64,000 bases of DNA from NCBI RefSeq assembly GCF_003286085.1, contig NW_020825491.1, positions 124,001 to 188,000 of the forward strand. The letters run 5' to 3'. Under the pieces are notes generated by a model. That model was given only the letters and a program-made list of their open reading frames with translations, searched no databases and was not told the DNA's origin. The DNA is from Drosophila persimilis (lineage: Eukaryota > Arthropoda > Insecta > Diptera > Drosophilidae). Each line of letters opens with the position of its first letter. The stretch's first letter is position 1. Made by a program: the position numbers and the translations under genes. Positions 40,920 to 50,566 of the stretch are shown here, in pieces.

Positions 40920-41344
40920 AACCTGTGCGAAGACCAGCACCGGCCCCACTAGACCCAGCAAGGACCAATAATATAAGTGCGAGTGGCATAGGACCGCCCC
41001 TTGCACCGTCGATGGACAGTAACACAACCACTCCAGCAGCAGAAAATGCACCAGACTTCGCCGACGCTGCTCCTACCGAGCAAAGGGACGCACTCAGCCT
41101 ACAAGAGGCATTAGAAGTGTATCCAAACGATGGACCACGCCCACTCACAATAGCTGAGTACAGGGCACGACAAGAAAAACGCCCAAGGAAGAAAACAAAG
41201 AGGGGCGGCCGGATCAAACGGCTGCTTCAACAACGACGTCTGGAGCGGGACCTGGAAAAAACATATACAAATGAAGAGGACCGACAACGCTGCCAAGAGC
41301 GCATCAAGGAAATCAATAAACAACTTCGCACTGGTGCGAAGTAA
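40920..41344 (+). CDS. Small basic leader ORF of the 412-like element
   Basis: About 140 codons. The nominal start (40901) lies in DINE sequence, so the real start is unclear and may be the ATG at 38806 on the other side of DINE e. The N-terminal half is Pro/Ala/Asn-rich. The middle is strongly basic (RQEKRPRKKTKRGGRIKRLLQQRR near 41165-41235), followed by a charged helix-like tail (DLEKTYTNEEDRQRCQERIKEINKQL) that could form a coiled coil. Small leader ORFs are known in 412-type elements. Function not known; RNA or DNA binding is an inference from the charge only. Confidence 0.5.
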
Positions 41345-41780
41345 CGCAATTGAGCTGCAGAAATGCCATGCCTCATATTGCCAATAATTATAATATTCTA
41401 TCTCGAGTTGAAGCACCCTTAAAGTGCAACTTGAAAATACTAACCTCTGTTAGGCTATTACTAAAACCATGTGATCGATATTGAATTATATAATGAAAAA
41501 CCTGTAAATCGATCACATGTCCCTTAACATTTTTTTTCTTCCTTCATTTTGATCAAATATATATAAAAAAAAAAAAAATTTATATTGATGAAATTTTAAA
41601 GAAAAAAAAAGGAAGGGTATATAGATATGTGTGTCCATGAGAAAAAAAAAAGATTTTTAGTAATTTTTTTTTTATTATTGAAAAGAATAAATGAATAGCA
41701 AATAATAATAAAAAAAAAAAATAAATAAAAATAAAAACCCCAACATTGTAGAAACCAATTTTTGAGAGAAAATCATCACC
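41345..41780 (+). other. 412-like leader, A-rich non-coding part
   Basis: Between two leader ORFs. It has long A-runs and mixed A/T tracts at 41560-41740, no ORF and no recognised signal. GATCGAT(A/T) occurs twice, at about 41474 and 41508. Confidence 0.5.
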
Positions 41781-42008
41781 ATGGGTTGGTTCGGTTCTGA
41801 CGATAGTCAGACCAAAGACAATACGGCCAATGTGGTCAATAATGTCAAAATAATAGACCACAGGGATGATCTCAATGCACTCTGGTTATTACTTCTGATT
41901 TTAACCATTGTCACTGTTTTACAATTCCTTTTAACATTGTATGTAAAACATAATAAGATAATTAAAAAGAGATATATGAGTAGGGCAAACAATTTAGATA
42001 GAGTTTAA
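41781..42008 (+). CDS. Small single-pass membrane protein ORF in the 412-like leader
   Basis: 75 codons starting ATCACCATGGG, a near-optimal start context. The protein begins MGWFGSDD: Gly at position 2 and Ser at position 6 fit an N-myristoylation signal. It has one hydrophobic segment of about 21 residues (LWLLLLILTIVTVLQFLLTLY, residues about 35-55) and a basic tail (KHNKIIKKRYMSRANNLDR). It sits upstream of gag on the same strand. An intact, well-formed small ORF in a young element suggests that it is made. I believe similar small ORFs occur in other 412/mdg1 elements, but I cannot check that here. Confidence 0.6.
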   Translation: MGWFGSDDSQTKDNTANVVNNVKIIDHRDDLNALWLLLLILTIVTVLQFLLTLYVKHNKIIKKRYMSRANNLDRV

Positions 42009-42130
42009 AAAAAAAAAAAAAAATTGGTCTCAACGACCCCTAGGAGCATAATAGAGCTCGAATACATGTACATGGGTACACTTCAGGTAGAATTCCCGCT
42101 TTTAATATATTGTTACAAAGACAAAATAAA

Positions 42131-42439
42131 ATGTCTCGTAGAACAGCAGCAGCCATTAGGGCTACCCACGACAGGAATGAAAATTTCGAATATAGAGCTA
42201 AAGCAATCTTAGCCGCATTCCCCAATCCAATTAGCATATACGAGTTCGAATACTCATATATGAACGAATATAATTTACCTTTTTCACCACTAATTCATTG
42301 TGATGCCACACAAAAAGGTATCGTATTATCAACCATACCCGGCATCCTCGTAAACAGCCAAATAATAGAAAACGAAATTTTAGGAAGAATTGTGATTGCT
42401 AATGTTAGATTGTCTTCCAATCGGAATGGACAACATTAA
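42131..42439 (+). CDS. Leader ORF of about 100 residues just upstream of gag
   Basis: An open frame ending 10 bases before the gag ATG. The first good ATG is at 42131 (MSRRTAAAIRATHDRNE). An earlier in-frame ATG at 42110 is possible. There is no recognisable domain. It is basic at the start and hydrophobic/Asn-Ile-rich later (IPGILVNSQIIENEILGRIVI). In the young element it is open and in the same direction as gag, so leaky scanning or reinitiation would be needed to reach gag. Confidence 0.45.
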   Translation: MSRRTAAAIRATHDRNENFEYRAKAILAAFPNPISIYEFEYSYMNEYNLPFSPLIHCDATQKGIVLSTIPGILVNSQIIENEILGRIVIANVRLSSNRNGQH

Positions 42440-42448
42440 AAAACACAT

Positions 42449-43765
42449 ATGGACTGGCTTACGATCTGCGCTAAAGTTTGCACTCTAAGAGCAGAATTCG
42501 ATAAGTCATACAAATGCTTAACGCAGAACAGACCTACACAAAATAGTACGGTCATTAAACATACAACTAATTTGGTAAACATATATAATGAGGTCAGAGA
42601 ACTTTTTCTAGAAAACAGAGAAAGACTTACTGATATACATTGGTTTCAATCTACAGACGTCTTCAAACGTCTAAGGGAACGATTAGTATTCGTTAAAGAA
42701 AAATTCAATCTAGACATACACATCCCAAATCTTCTAAACACAGCTGCGACATATATACCAGCTGTAGAATCGGAATCAAGGCCAATAAGTCCCAGGCCCC
42801 CGAATGTAAAAAATATTATCATTATATCGGAAGACGATTCTCGATCAAATAGATCGAACCATCCGGTGAACGACGACAAACCGTCGACTAGTTCAGCAAA
42901 CAGCGTAGTTGGGCAAGAACCAACCACAATGGCAGACGAAACAATTGCCCAACGGGCATATATCAAAGATATTTCGCACGCCATTCCGGAATTTAATGGA
43001 CAGAAACTCCATTTACAAAGATTCATTACGGCAGTCAAATTGGTCAATCTAACGAAAGGACCATACGAAAATTTAGCTATAGAAGTAATTAAATCAAAAG
43101 TAATAGGAACTTCATTGTATAAAATACAAGATGAAACCACCATTAGCGCAATAATGAAGAAATTGCAGGACACTATTGTCGGAGAGTCATCAGATGTTAT
43201 AAAGGCTAAAATGGCAAAAGTATGCCAAAAAGGCAAAACAGCAGCCCAATTCACAACAGAGATTGATGATATGCGAAAACTTCTAGAAGCATCATACATT
43301 GATGAGGGTTTGCCAGCGAAACACGCCGATAAGTTCAGCTGCAAGGAGGCCATTAGTACAATGGTTAAAAATTGCGAGCACGGCAGACTCAAAACAATAC
43401 TAGAAGCAGGCACATTCCCAACAATGAATTATGCCGTAGCAAAATATATACAGTGTAGTACAGAGATGACTGGTAGTGCAAGTTCAATATTGTACACCAG
43501 ACAAGGACAAGTCTACCGCGGTAGTAACTTTCGAGGTAACTATCGCGGTGGAGGAAATGGTCGTGGTTACAACCACAACCATATTTACAACAATAGTTAT
43601 AATAACAATAGAGGTCGTGTTGGCTATAGGGGAAATAACCGTAATAACGGTGGAACCTATAACAACCAAAGATACAATAGCAATGGAAACACACGACAGA
43701 ACAATGTTCGTGTTACACAGACAGCTTCGGGAAACTCCCAAGATCCTTTAGATACACTAAATTAA
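42449..43765 (+). CDS. gag: Gag of the 412-like element
   Basis: An intact 438-codon ORF. Residues about 150-340 form the helical capsid-like part (RAYIKDISHAIPEFNGQKLHLQRFITAVKL, GESSDVIKAKMAKVCQKGKTAAQFTTEIDDM). Instead of CCHC knuckles the C-terminus (residues about 355-425) is an Arg/Gly/Asn-rich tail (RGSNFRGNYRGGGNGRGYN), as in gypsy elements of the mdg1/412 group. It packages the element RNA. Pol starts 44 bases downstream in another frame, so frameshifting or reinitiation would be needed. Confidence 0.9.
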   Translation: MDWLTICAKVCTLRAEFDKSYKCLTQNRPTQNSTVIKHTTNLVNIYNEVRELFLENRERLTDIHWFQSTDVFKRLRERLVFVKEKFNLDIHIPNLLNTAATYIPAVESESRPISPRPPNVKNIIIISEDDSRSNRSNHPVNDDKPSTSSANSVVGQEPTTMADETIAQRAYIKDISHAIPEFNGQKLHLQRFITAVKLVNLTKGPYENLAIEVIKSKVIGTSLYKIQDETTISAIMKKLQDTIVGESSDVIKAKMAKVCQKGKTAAQFTTEIDDMRKLLEASYIDEGLPAKHADKFSCKEAISTMVKNCEHGRLKTILEAGTFPTMNYAVAKYIQCSTEMTGSASSILYTRQGQVYRGSNFRGNYRGGGNGRGYNHNHIYNNSYNNNRGRVGYRGNNRNNGGTYNNQRYNSNGNTRQNNVRVTQTASGNSQDPLDTLN

Positions 43766-43809
43766 AAAATCCAGCGGTTCACACAATCAACCTCAATCTC
43801 AATATATTC

Positions 43810-46800
43810 GTGACATTCCTCAATTCTAAAACAGGAAAACAACTTACATTCCTTATAGATACCGGTGCCAATATATCATTATTAAAAGAAAATTCAGATG
43901 TCTTTAACGACATTCAAACAAAAAATAAAATAGATATTCAAGGAATAGGGGAAGGTATAATAACATCCCAAGGCCTTGCCCTAATAGAGCTACAGACGGA
44001 TAAGTACATAATTCCACACAATTTCCATTTAGTTAATCAAAATTTTGCAATTCCGTGTGATGGAATAATAGGCATTGATTTCATAAAAGAATTAAACTGC
44101 CTAATAGACTTAAAACCTGCAGAGGATTGGTTAATAATACGACCAAATAATATAAAAATTAAAATTTATGTTCCAATAACATACAGTTCTGGTAACAATA
44201 CAATTCTTCTACCAGCAAGATCACAAGTTGTCAGAAAAATAGAATTAACGTCCGATAAAGAAACCATATTGATCCCAAACCAGGAAATTCAACCTGGTAT
44301 TTATGTAGCAAATACAATAACTTCAAAAAATAATACATTTGTCCGATTGCTGAATACAACCAGTACCAACCAATTAGTACATATAAATAACATACAATAT
44401 GAACCACTTTCGAATTACAAGGTAATTCAAACAACTCAAAAAATCCGAGAAAAAACTGTCATAGCTGAATTAAGCAAACATTTCCCAGTACAATTCAAGA
44501 AGCAATTAACTAAACTATGTACAAATTTTAGTGACGTATTCGGGCTTGAAACCGAATCAATCACAACAAATAATTTTTATAAACAGAAATTGAGATTGAG
44601 GGATGACGAACCTATATATATAAAGAACTATCGAAGTCCGCATAGCCAAGTTGAGGAAATTAAAAAACAAGTAGGAAAATTAATCAACGACAATATTGTC
44701 GAACCATCCGTATCAGAATACAACAGCCCACTTCTACTTGTCCCAAAGAAAGCCCTTCCGGGTTCAGAACAAAAGAAATGGCGATTGGTAGTTGACTATC
44801 GTCAAATAAACAAAAAACTCCTGGCCGACAAATTTCCACTACCTAGAATTGATGACATTTTGGATCAACTAGGTAGAGCAAAGTATTTCTCATGCCTTGA
44901 CTTAATGTCAGGTTTTCATCAAATCGAACTAGAAGAAAGTTCGCGAAATATAACGTCTTTTTCCACGAGCAATGGCTCATATCGCTTCACGCGACTACCA
45001 TTTGGTTTAAAAATAGCGCCGAATTCATTTCAAAGAATGATGACTATAGCATTCTCTGGACTTGAAGCTTCGCAAGCCTTCCTGTATATGGACGATCTAA
45101 TAGTCATGGGTTGTTCCGAAAAACATATGCTTAAAAACTTAACAGATATTTTTGAGATATGTAGGAAACACAACCTAAAATTACATCCACAAAAATGTTC
45201 ATTTTTTATGCATGAAGTGACCTTTCTTGGTCATAAATGCACAGATAAAGGAATCTTGCCAGATGACAAGAAATATGACGTCATCAAAAACTATCCAGTC
45301 CCACATGATGCGGACAGCGCTAGACGATTTATTGCATTTTGCAATTATTATAGACGTTTTATTAAAAACTTCGCCGACTATTCCCGGCACATAACTAGAT
45401 TATGTAAAAAGAATGTCCCCTTTGAGTGGTCAACTGAATGTCAAAATGCATTCCAATATTTAAAAGATAAACTTATGGAACCCACTCTGTTACAGTACCC
45501 AGATTTTCAGAAAGAATTTTGCATAATCACCGATGCTAGTAAACAAGCATGTGGAGCGGTTTTAACTCAAAACCATAACGGACTCCAACTCCCATTAGCA
45601 TATGCATCACGTTCATTCACAAAAGGTGAAAGTAACAAAAGTACTACAGAACAGGAATTAGCAGCAATTCATTGGGCAATTACCCATTTTCGACCATATA
45701 TCTATGGTAAACACTTTACAGTAAAAACGGATCACAGACCACTAACATACCTATTTTCAATGGTCAATCCTAGCTCAAAACTCACACGCATGCGGCTCGA
45801 ATTAGAAGAATACGACTTTACAGTCGAGTATCTAAAGGGTAAAGATAATCATGTAGCAGATGCGTTATCAAGAATAACCATCACAGACCTAAAAAACATA
45901 CAAAATACGAATAAAGTCCTGAAAGTCACTACCAGGCAACAGAGTAGACAGAAATCCTGCGCAGGAAAAGAAAAAATAGAATTGCCTAGGCAATCTCTAA
46001 CAAAAGCTTCAAAGCCCAACGTATATGAAGTCATCAACAATGACGAAGTACGTAAAGTAGTGACCTTGCATGTAAATAATAATTTATGTTTTTTCAAACA
46101 TGGAAAAAAAATTACTGCAAGATATGATGTTAGCGATTTGTATACTAATGGAACCCTTGACTTAGGTCAGTTTTTCCAAAGGCTTGAAACGCAAGCCGGT
46201 AAACAAAAAATCAGCCAACTCAAAGTGGCACCGTGGGAAAATATCTTTGAATACATTTCAATAGATAATTTTAAAAATATGGGCAATAAAATATTACGAA
46301 CAATAAGAGTAGCGCTACTCAACCCGGTGACCCTAATTAAAAATGAAAAAGAAAAAGAAGCAATACTGTCTACATTACATGATGATCCCATACAAGGAGG
46401 ACATACAGGCATAACAAAAACCTTGGCCAAGGTCAAAAGACATTATTTTTGGAAAGGTATGACTAAAGAAATAACCAATTACATACGAAAATGTCCAAAA
46501 TGCCAAAAAGCTAAAGTAACCAAGCACACAATAACTCCATTGACTATTACAGAAACACCATACATGGCTTTTGATAGGGTAATAGTGGATACGATCGGTC
46601 CACTTCCTAAATCAGAACAAGGAAATGAATATGCAGTCACCTTAATATGTGACCTGACAAAATACCTTGTTGCCATACCTATTAGAAACAAAAGTGCAAA
46701 TACAGTAGCTAAAGCTATTTTTGAAAATTTTATTCTAAAGTACGGTCCAATGAAGACGTTCATTACGGACATGGGAACAGAATATAAAAATTTAATAATT

Positions 46801-47391
46801 GAAGACTTATGTAAAAATCTAAACATCAAAAACATAACTTCTACTGCACATCATCACCAGACTGTAGGAACCGTGGAGCGAAGCCACAGAACATTTAACG
46901 AGTTCATACGCTCATACATCTCAGCTGACAAATCAGATTGGGATGTATGGCTGAAATACTTCGTATATTGTTTTAATACAACCCCCTCTATGGCACATGA
47001 TTATTGTCCATATGAGCTAGTTTTCGGTAAGACTTCAAACTTACCAGTTCAATTTAATACTATAGATAGAATAGCACCTCTATATAACATAGATGATTAC
47101 TCTAAAGAGAGTAAATATAGATTAGAAATAGCATATAAACGAGCAAGGATTATGCTCGAGGAGCATAAAATTAAAAATAAACAGCTCTATGACTTAAAGT
47201 TAAAAGATTTAAATTTAGCTGTAGGAGATAAAGTTTTATTGAAAAATGAAACAGGACATAAGCTAGATTTTAAATATATAGGACCATATAGAGTAGAAAG
47301 TATCGGAGAAAGAGATATCGTCATAATCTCCGATAATAAAAACAAAACTCAGAAAGTACATAAGGATAGGTTAAAGATTTGCAATTATTAA
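43810..47391 (+). CDS. pol: Pol of the 412-like element (PR-RT-RH-IN)
   Basis: An intact 1,193-codon ORF. The protease active site is FLIDTGANISLL (residues about 15-26). The RT has RLVVDYRQINKK near 44785, LDLMSGFHQIEL near 44900, RLPFGLKIAPNSFQ near 44995 and catalytic FLYMDDLIVMG near 45080. RNase H has ITDASKQACGAVL near 45530, STTEQELAAIHWA near 45645 and TDHRPLTYL near 45730. The integrase zinc finger is HTGITKTLAKVKRHYF...CPKCQKAK near 46400-46510 and the core is VDTIGPL, ITDMGTEY and VGTVERSHRTFNEF (DDE) near 46590-46890, with a GPYRVE-type C-terminal part near 47280. All catalytic residues are present. There is no env after it: the stop is followed by about 245 bases and the polypurine tract. 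Confidence 0.95.
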   Translation: MTFLNSKTGKQLTFLIDTGANISLLKENSDVFNDIQTKNKIDIQGIGEGIITSQGLALIELQTDKYIIPHNFHLVNQNFAIPCDGIIGIDFIKELNCLIDLKPAEDWLIIRPNNIKIKIYVPITYSSGNNTILLPARSQVVRKIELTSDKETILIPNQEIQPGIYVANTITSKNNTFVRLLNTTSTNQLVHINNIQYEPLSNYKVIQTTQKIREKTVIAELSKHFPVQFKKQLTKLCTNFSDVFGLETESITTNNFYKQKLRLRDDEPIYIKNYRSPHSQVEEIKKQVGKLINDNIVEPSVSEYNSPLLLVPKKALPGSEQKKWRLVVDYRQINKKLLADKFPLPRIDDILDQLGRAKYFSCLDLMSGFHQIELEESSRNITSFSTSNGSYRFTRLPFGLKIAPNSFQRMMTIAFSGLEASQAFLYMDDLIVMGCSEKHMLKNLTDIFEICRKHNLKLHPQKCSFFMHEVTFLGHKCTDKGILPDDKKYDVIKNYPVPHDADSARRFIAFCNYYRRFIKNFADYSRHITRLCKKNVPFEWSTECQNAFQYLKDKLMEPTLLQYPDFQKEFCIITDASKQACGAVLTQNHNGLQLPLAYASRSFTKGESNKSTTEQELAAIHWAITHFRPYIYGKHFTVKTDHRPLTYLFSMVNPSSKLTRMRLELEEYDFTVEYLKGKDNHVADALSRITITDLKNIQNTNKVLKVTTRQQSRQKSCAGKEKIELPRQSLTKASKPNVYEVINNDEVRKVVTLHVNNNLCFFKHGKKITARYDVSDLYTNGTLDLGQFFQRLETQAGKQKISQLKVAPWENIFEYISIDNFKNMGNKILRTIRVALLNPVTLIKNEKEKEAILSTLHDDPIQGGHTGITKTLAKVKRHYFWKGMTKEITNYIRKCPKCQKAKVTKHTITPLTITETPYMAFDRVIVDTIGPLPKSEQGNEYAVTLICDLTKYLVAIPIRNKSANTVAKAIFENFILKYGPMKTFITDMGTEYKNLIIEDLCKNLNIKNITSTAHHHQTVGTVERSHRTFNEFIRSYISADKSDWDVWLKYFVYCFNTTPSMAHDYCPYELVFGKTSNLPVQFNTIDRIAPLYNIDDYSKESKYRLEIAYKRARIMLEEHKIKNKQLYDLKLKDLNLAVGDKVLLKNETGHKLDFKYIGPYRVESIGERDIVIISDNKNKTQKVHKDRLKICNY

Positions 47392-47637
47392 TAATTTTTT
47401 AGTATGGCCATACATAAATATAAACCATAAAAATATACTATTCCGCATTTATATTCAAATAACTTTTAAATTTTATCAATATTAATTAAAATTCAATATT
47501 CTAATAATTGACTAAAAAAGAAAAAAAATATATATATAAATTGTCTTTTTAAGAATACATAACTCGTATACATATATAGTAAAAGCTAAAAATAAAATAA
47601 CTTCATTATATTACGTTATTTTTCAAAAGGAGGGAGA
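47392..47637 (+). other. 412-like 3' untranslated stretch with polypurine tract
   Basis: A/T-rich, no ORF. AAAAGGAGGGAGA at about 47625-47637 directly precedes the 3' LTR and would prime plus-strand synthesis. Confidence 0.85.
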
Positions 47638-48116
47638 TGTAGTATGCTCATATTAAAGTAAAGTAAAGTATTCATTATTTCGAATACCCACTGTACCGAC
47701 GGTACTTAAAGAATACACACTGTAACACTTTGTTTCAGTGTTTACGTAACAATAAAGTCCCAGACATTCTGGGTGATCGTATTACGATTCACTCAAGAAT
47801 GCCTCGAGCGACCCAAGTGCAGCGTCAGCATGTTCCCATGACTTGACGGCACTAATATACATGCATACACACATATATCTTCCCTCGCGCTCTCGCTGCC
47901 AACAGCGCTGAGCATATACATATTAACATATAAGAGATAAGAACACATAGTTCTGCCGCTCCGCTGCCGGCGTCACTGGCAGCGCAGCTCCGCGGCTTTG
48001 GGCTTACAAAAGCCCAAACCACAATTGTAAAATAGAGAAGAGAAATCACAATAAAACAGATCGGAGGGTTGAGCCCCAACGATCCAACAAAAAGGATTTG
48101 AACATTTCATTTTACA
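47638..48116 (+). repeat. 412-like 3' LTR
   Basis: 479 bases, identical by eye to 37977-38455, followed by the AAGC duplication at 48117-48120. Confidence 0.95.
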
Positions 48117-48120
48117 AAGC

Positions 48121-50413
48121 CAAACGCGCCTCATGGCGTAAGTTCTGTAGCGACATTGAGAATAACTCGGAAGCCTCGCGCTTGCGCAAAGTTCTCTCGA
48201 AGACTACACCCACTCTGGGCTACCTGAAGAACGCCGACCAATCATGGACAACGTCCAGCAATGAGTCGCTAAATCTTCTCCTTAACACCCACATTCCCGG
48301 CTGCGATGAAAACAGACCACACTACATCGCGGCTCCCTCCGTTGCCTCAAGTGTTATCATGAACCTGCTAAGCCAGGAGAACATTTCCTGGGCAATAAGA
48401 AGCTTCAAACCATACAAATCCGCGGGACCAGATGGCATCATCCCTGCCCAACTGATTCACGCTGGACAAAAAGGCACTAATTGGCTCAAAAGGATATACG
48501 AGGGAATCTTCTCCCACGGATATATCCCGGAAACCTGGCTTCATACCAAAGTCGTCTTCATCCCCAAGGCAGGCAAGCCCTCGCACACTGCCCCCAAAGA
48601 TTTCAGACCCATAAGTCTATCGTCCTTCCTTCTGAAGACGATGGAACGGCTTTTGGGGATGCATCTCACGGTAAATATTCCGCCTAGTCTATTCTCAGAC
48701 TCCCAGCATGCCTATCGGAAAGGAAGATCCACCGAAACGGCCCTACACACGATCACATCGATCATAGAAGCGTCCCTCAACTGTAAGGAGTACACCCTGG
48801 TAGCCTTCCTGGACATAGAAGGCGCCTTTAATAACATCCTACCGACCGCCATCACGGGTGCACTGACGGAACTGGGGGTTGACTCCCGGACGGTGAGCCT
48901 GATCGATCAGATGCTACAATGCAGGACGGTTGAGGCATCACTGGGGACGTCAACGTCCACCAGATTTGTCAGTAGAGGCACCCCGCAGGGCGGAGTCCTC
49001 TCGCCCCTCCTATGGAACGTGGCAGTGAACGAACTGCTGCGGAAGATAGAGGGGGGTGGCTGCCGCGTGGTGGCGTATGCGAACGATGTTGCTATAGCAT
49101 TCTCGGGTAAATTCCCGCAGACGCTGTGTGAGTGCCTGACAAGCACTCTCATGAAGATGTCAAAATGGGCAGACAAATGCGGGTTAGGCGTCAACCCGTC
49201 TAAAACGGAACTGGTGCTCTTCACTAGGAAGTACAAAGTCCCGGCACTGATTCCCCCAAGACTATGTGGGGAAGCGCTAATCTTCAGCAACAACGCCAAG
49301 TATCTTGGTCTAGTCCTCGATAGAATGCTCGATTGGAAATTGAGCATAGAGGATAGAGTAAAGAAGGCCACAGTAGCCCTCTATACTTGCAGGAAAGCCA
49401 TCGGACTAAGATGGGGAATGACCCCCTATATAGTTCGGTGGCTTTACACCACCATCATACGACCGATCATGCTCTATGGAGCGGTAGTATGGTGGCCAGC
49501 CTTAGACAAAAGGACATGCCTCAACAAACTCAGCAGAGTTCAACGCATGGCAGAGCTATGCATAACTGGCGGGCTACGCACTACTCCAGGGGAAGCCCTG
49601 GATACTGTGCTGGACCTCCTCCCCATAGATCTCATGGGAAAGAAAGTGGCAACACTTTCCGCACTCAGAATGAGAGAAGCCAGACTGTGGAAAGCGTCCG
49701 CGGTCGGGCACTCGGGAATCCTGACGAGACACCCGCAATTACCAGAGAGGACAGATTATTGTGTCCCTAGTGATCACCTCTCGACGCCTTTCCAGGCACC
49801 CGCAAATGCGGTTCACTTCTACACTGATGGCTCAAAGTTAGACGGCCGCGTGGGAGGCGGAGTCTACTGCAGCGAGCTGAACATCAGTCATTGCTTCAGG
49901 CTCCCGGACCACTGCAGTGTGTTCCAAGCGGTGGTTGTAGCCATCAAGGAGGCCATTTCCATCGTCTCCAAACTATTTCTAGACACGCACTTAGTGTGCG
50001 TTTTCTCGGACAGCCAAGCAGCTATTAAAGCTGCCAATAGGAGATGGCAGCAAACAGTTTCCTGTAAAATCTCAAGATTGATATGGCCATATCGATCGAA
50101 GAAGCGCTCAGCCGAGCTGTATAGGCTCAGCAGAGCACAGTGCTCTGCAGTTACTCGAGCCATTACGGGACACTGGCAGATTGGCACTCATGCCTCTAGA
50201 CTGTCAATCCCTCATAACGACTTCTGCAGGAGTTGTCGCGACGAGGAAGAAGAGGAATCGGTCCCCCACTTCTTCTGCCACTGCCCGGCCCTTGGAAATC
50301 GTCGTCTTCGTATTCTCGGGGCCGCTTTCCTCACGGACATTTCGGACCTGTCCGAAATCAAACCGGGGACCTTGTCCAGATTCATCCAAGCCTCCGGATG
50401 GGACTGCCCTTAA
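48121..50413 (+). CDS. LOA ORF2, 3' part: RT and RNase H
   Basis: Continues ORF2 after the 412-like insertion; the ATG upstream (48098) lies in the LTR. RT blocks: YKSAGPDGIIPAQLI near 48415, WLHTKVVFIPKAG near 48545, FRPISLSSFLLKTMERL near 48605, YRKGRSTETALH near 48715, VAFLDIEGAFNN near 48805, SRGTPQGGVLSPLLWN near 48975. The catalytic box reads VAYANDVAIAF near 49075 instead of YADD. RNase H follows: VHFYTDGSKLDGRVGGGVY near 49815, VFSDSQAAIKAA near 50005. A C-terminal zinc-like motif (CRSCRDEEEEESVPHFFCHC) is near 50225-50280. The frame is open throughout, but the Asp-to-Asn change at a metal-binding position should abolish polymerase activity. Confidence 0.9.
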
Positions 50414-50564
50414 TTTGCAACAGCCTGTTTTTCCACGGTTTCTAGGCACTGGGAAGGGGCACACGCCCATGCGGCACCACAACGGACCTTCTACAGGTCC
50501 AAGTGAGCTTGGGAGGGTTTCATCACTCTCCCAGGCTACCGCCTGAACCTAACCTAACCTAACC
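50414..50564 (+). other. LOA 3' UTR with CCTAA end
   Basis: A short 3' UTR ending in CCTAACCTAACCTAACC (50548-50564), three units of a five-base repeat, in place of a poly(A) tail. Short 3' repeats are usual for elements of the I/LOA group. Confidence 0.7.
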
Positions 50565-50566
50565 TT

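Larger units (their letters stand above)
37977..48116 (+). mobile_element. 412/mdg1-like Ty3/gypsy retrotransposon, young, carrying a DINE
   Basis: 10,140 bases, plus strand. The 479-base LTRs appear identical (TGTAGTATGC...CATTTTACA). A primer-binding sequence TGGCGACCGTGACAGG sits directly after the 5' LTR; the type used by 412/mdg1 is, as I recall, tRNA-Arg. There is a very long leader (38456-42448) with small ORFs and a DINE composite, intact gag and pol ORFs, and a polypurine tract AAAAGGAGGGAGA before the 3' LTR. The duplication is AAGC. There is no env. Identical LTRs and open frames mean a recent insertion that may still be active. Confidence 0.95.
35101..50564 (+). mobile_element. 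LOA-clade non-LTR retrotransposon (split by the 412-like element)
   Basis: A plus-strand element inserted in the jockey-like Gag. It has a GC-rich 5' UTR (35101-35690), ORF1 (to 37001), an overlapping ORF2 (36961-37976 and 48121-50413) with EN, RT and RNase H, a short 3' UTR, and an end of CCTAA repeats at 50549-50564. RNase H in ORF2, together with an ORF1 of this kind, is typical of the LOA group (LOA, bilbo, TRIM). The 412-like element occupies 37977-48116 with a 4-base duplication. The target duplication of LOA itself is at most a few T bases (35097-35100 and 50565-50568). Confidence 0.85.

Noticed and set aside
43389-43741. Long Ser/Ile/Val- or Cys/Tyr-rich ORFs antisense to gag
   Set aside because: Shadows of the Arg/Gly/Asn-rich Gag tail. 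No independent signal.
50548-50564. CCTAA x3 (TTAGG on the other strand), the insect telomere repeat
   Set aside because: Only three units, and they form the 3' end of the LOA retroposon next to jockey-like Gag. Drosophila lacks TTAGG telomeres.
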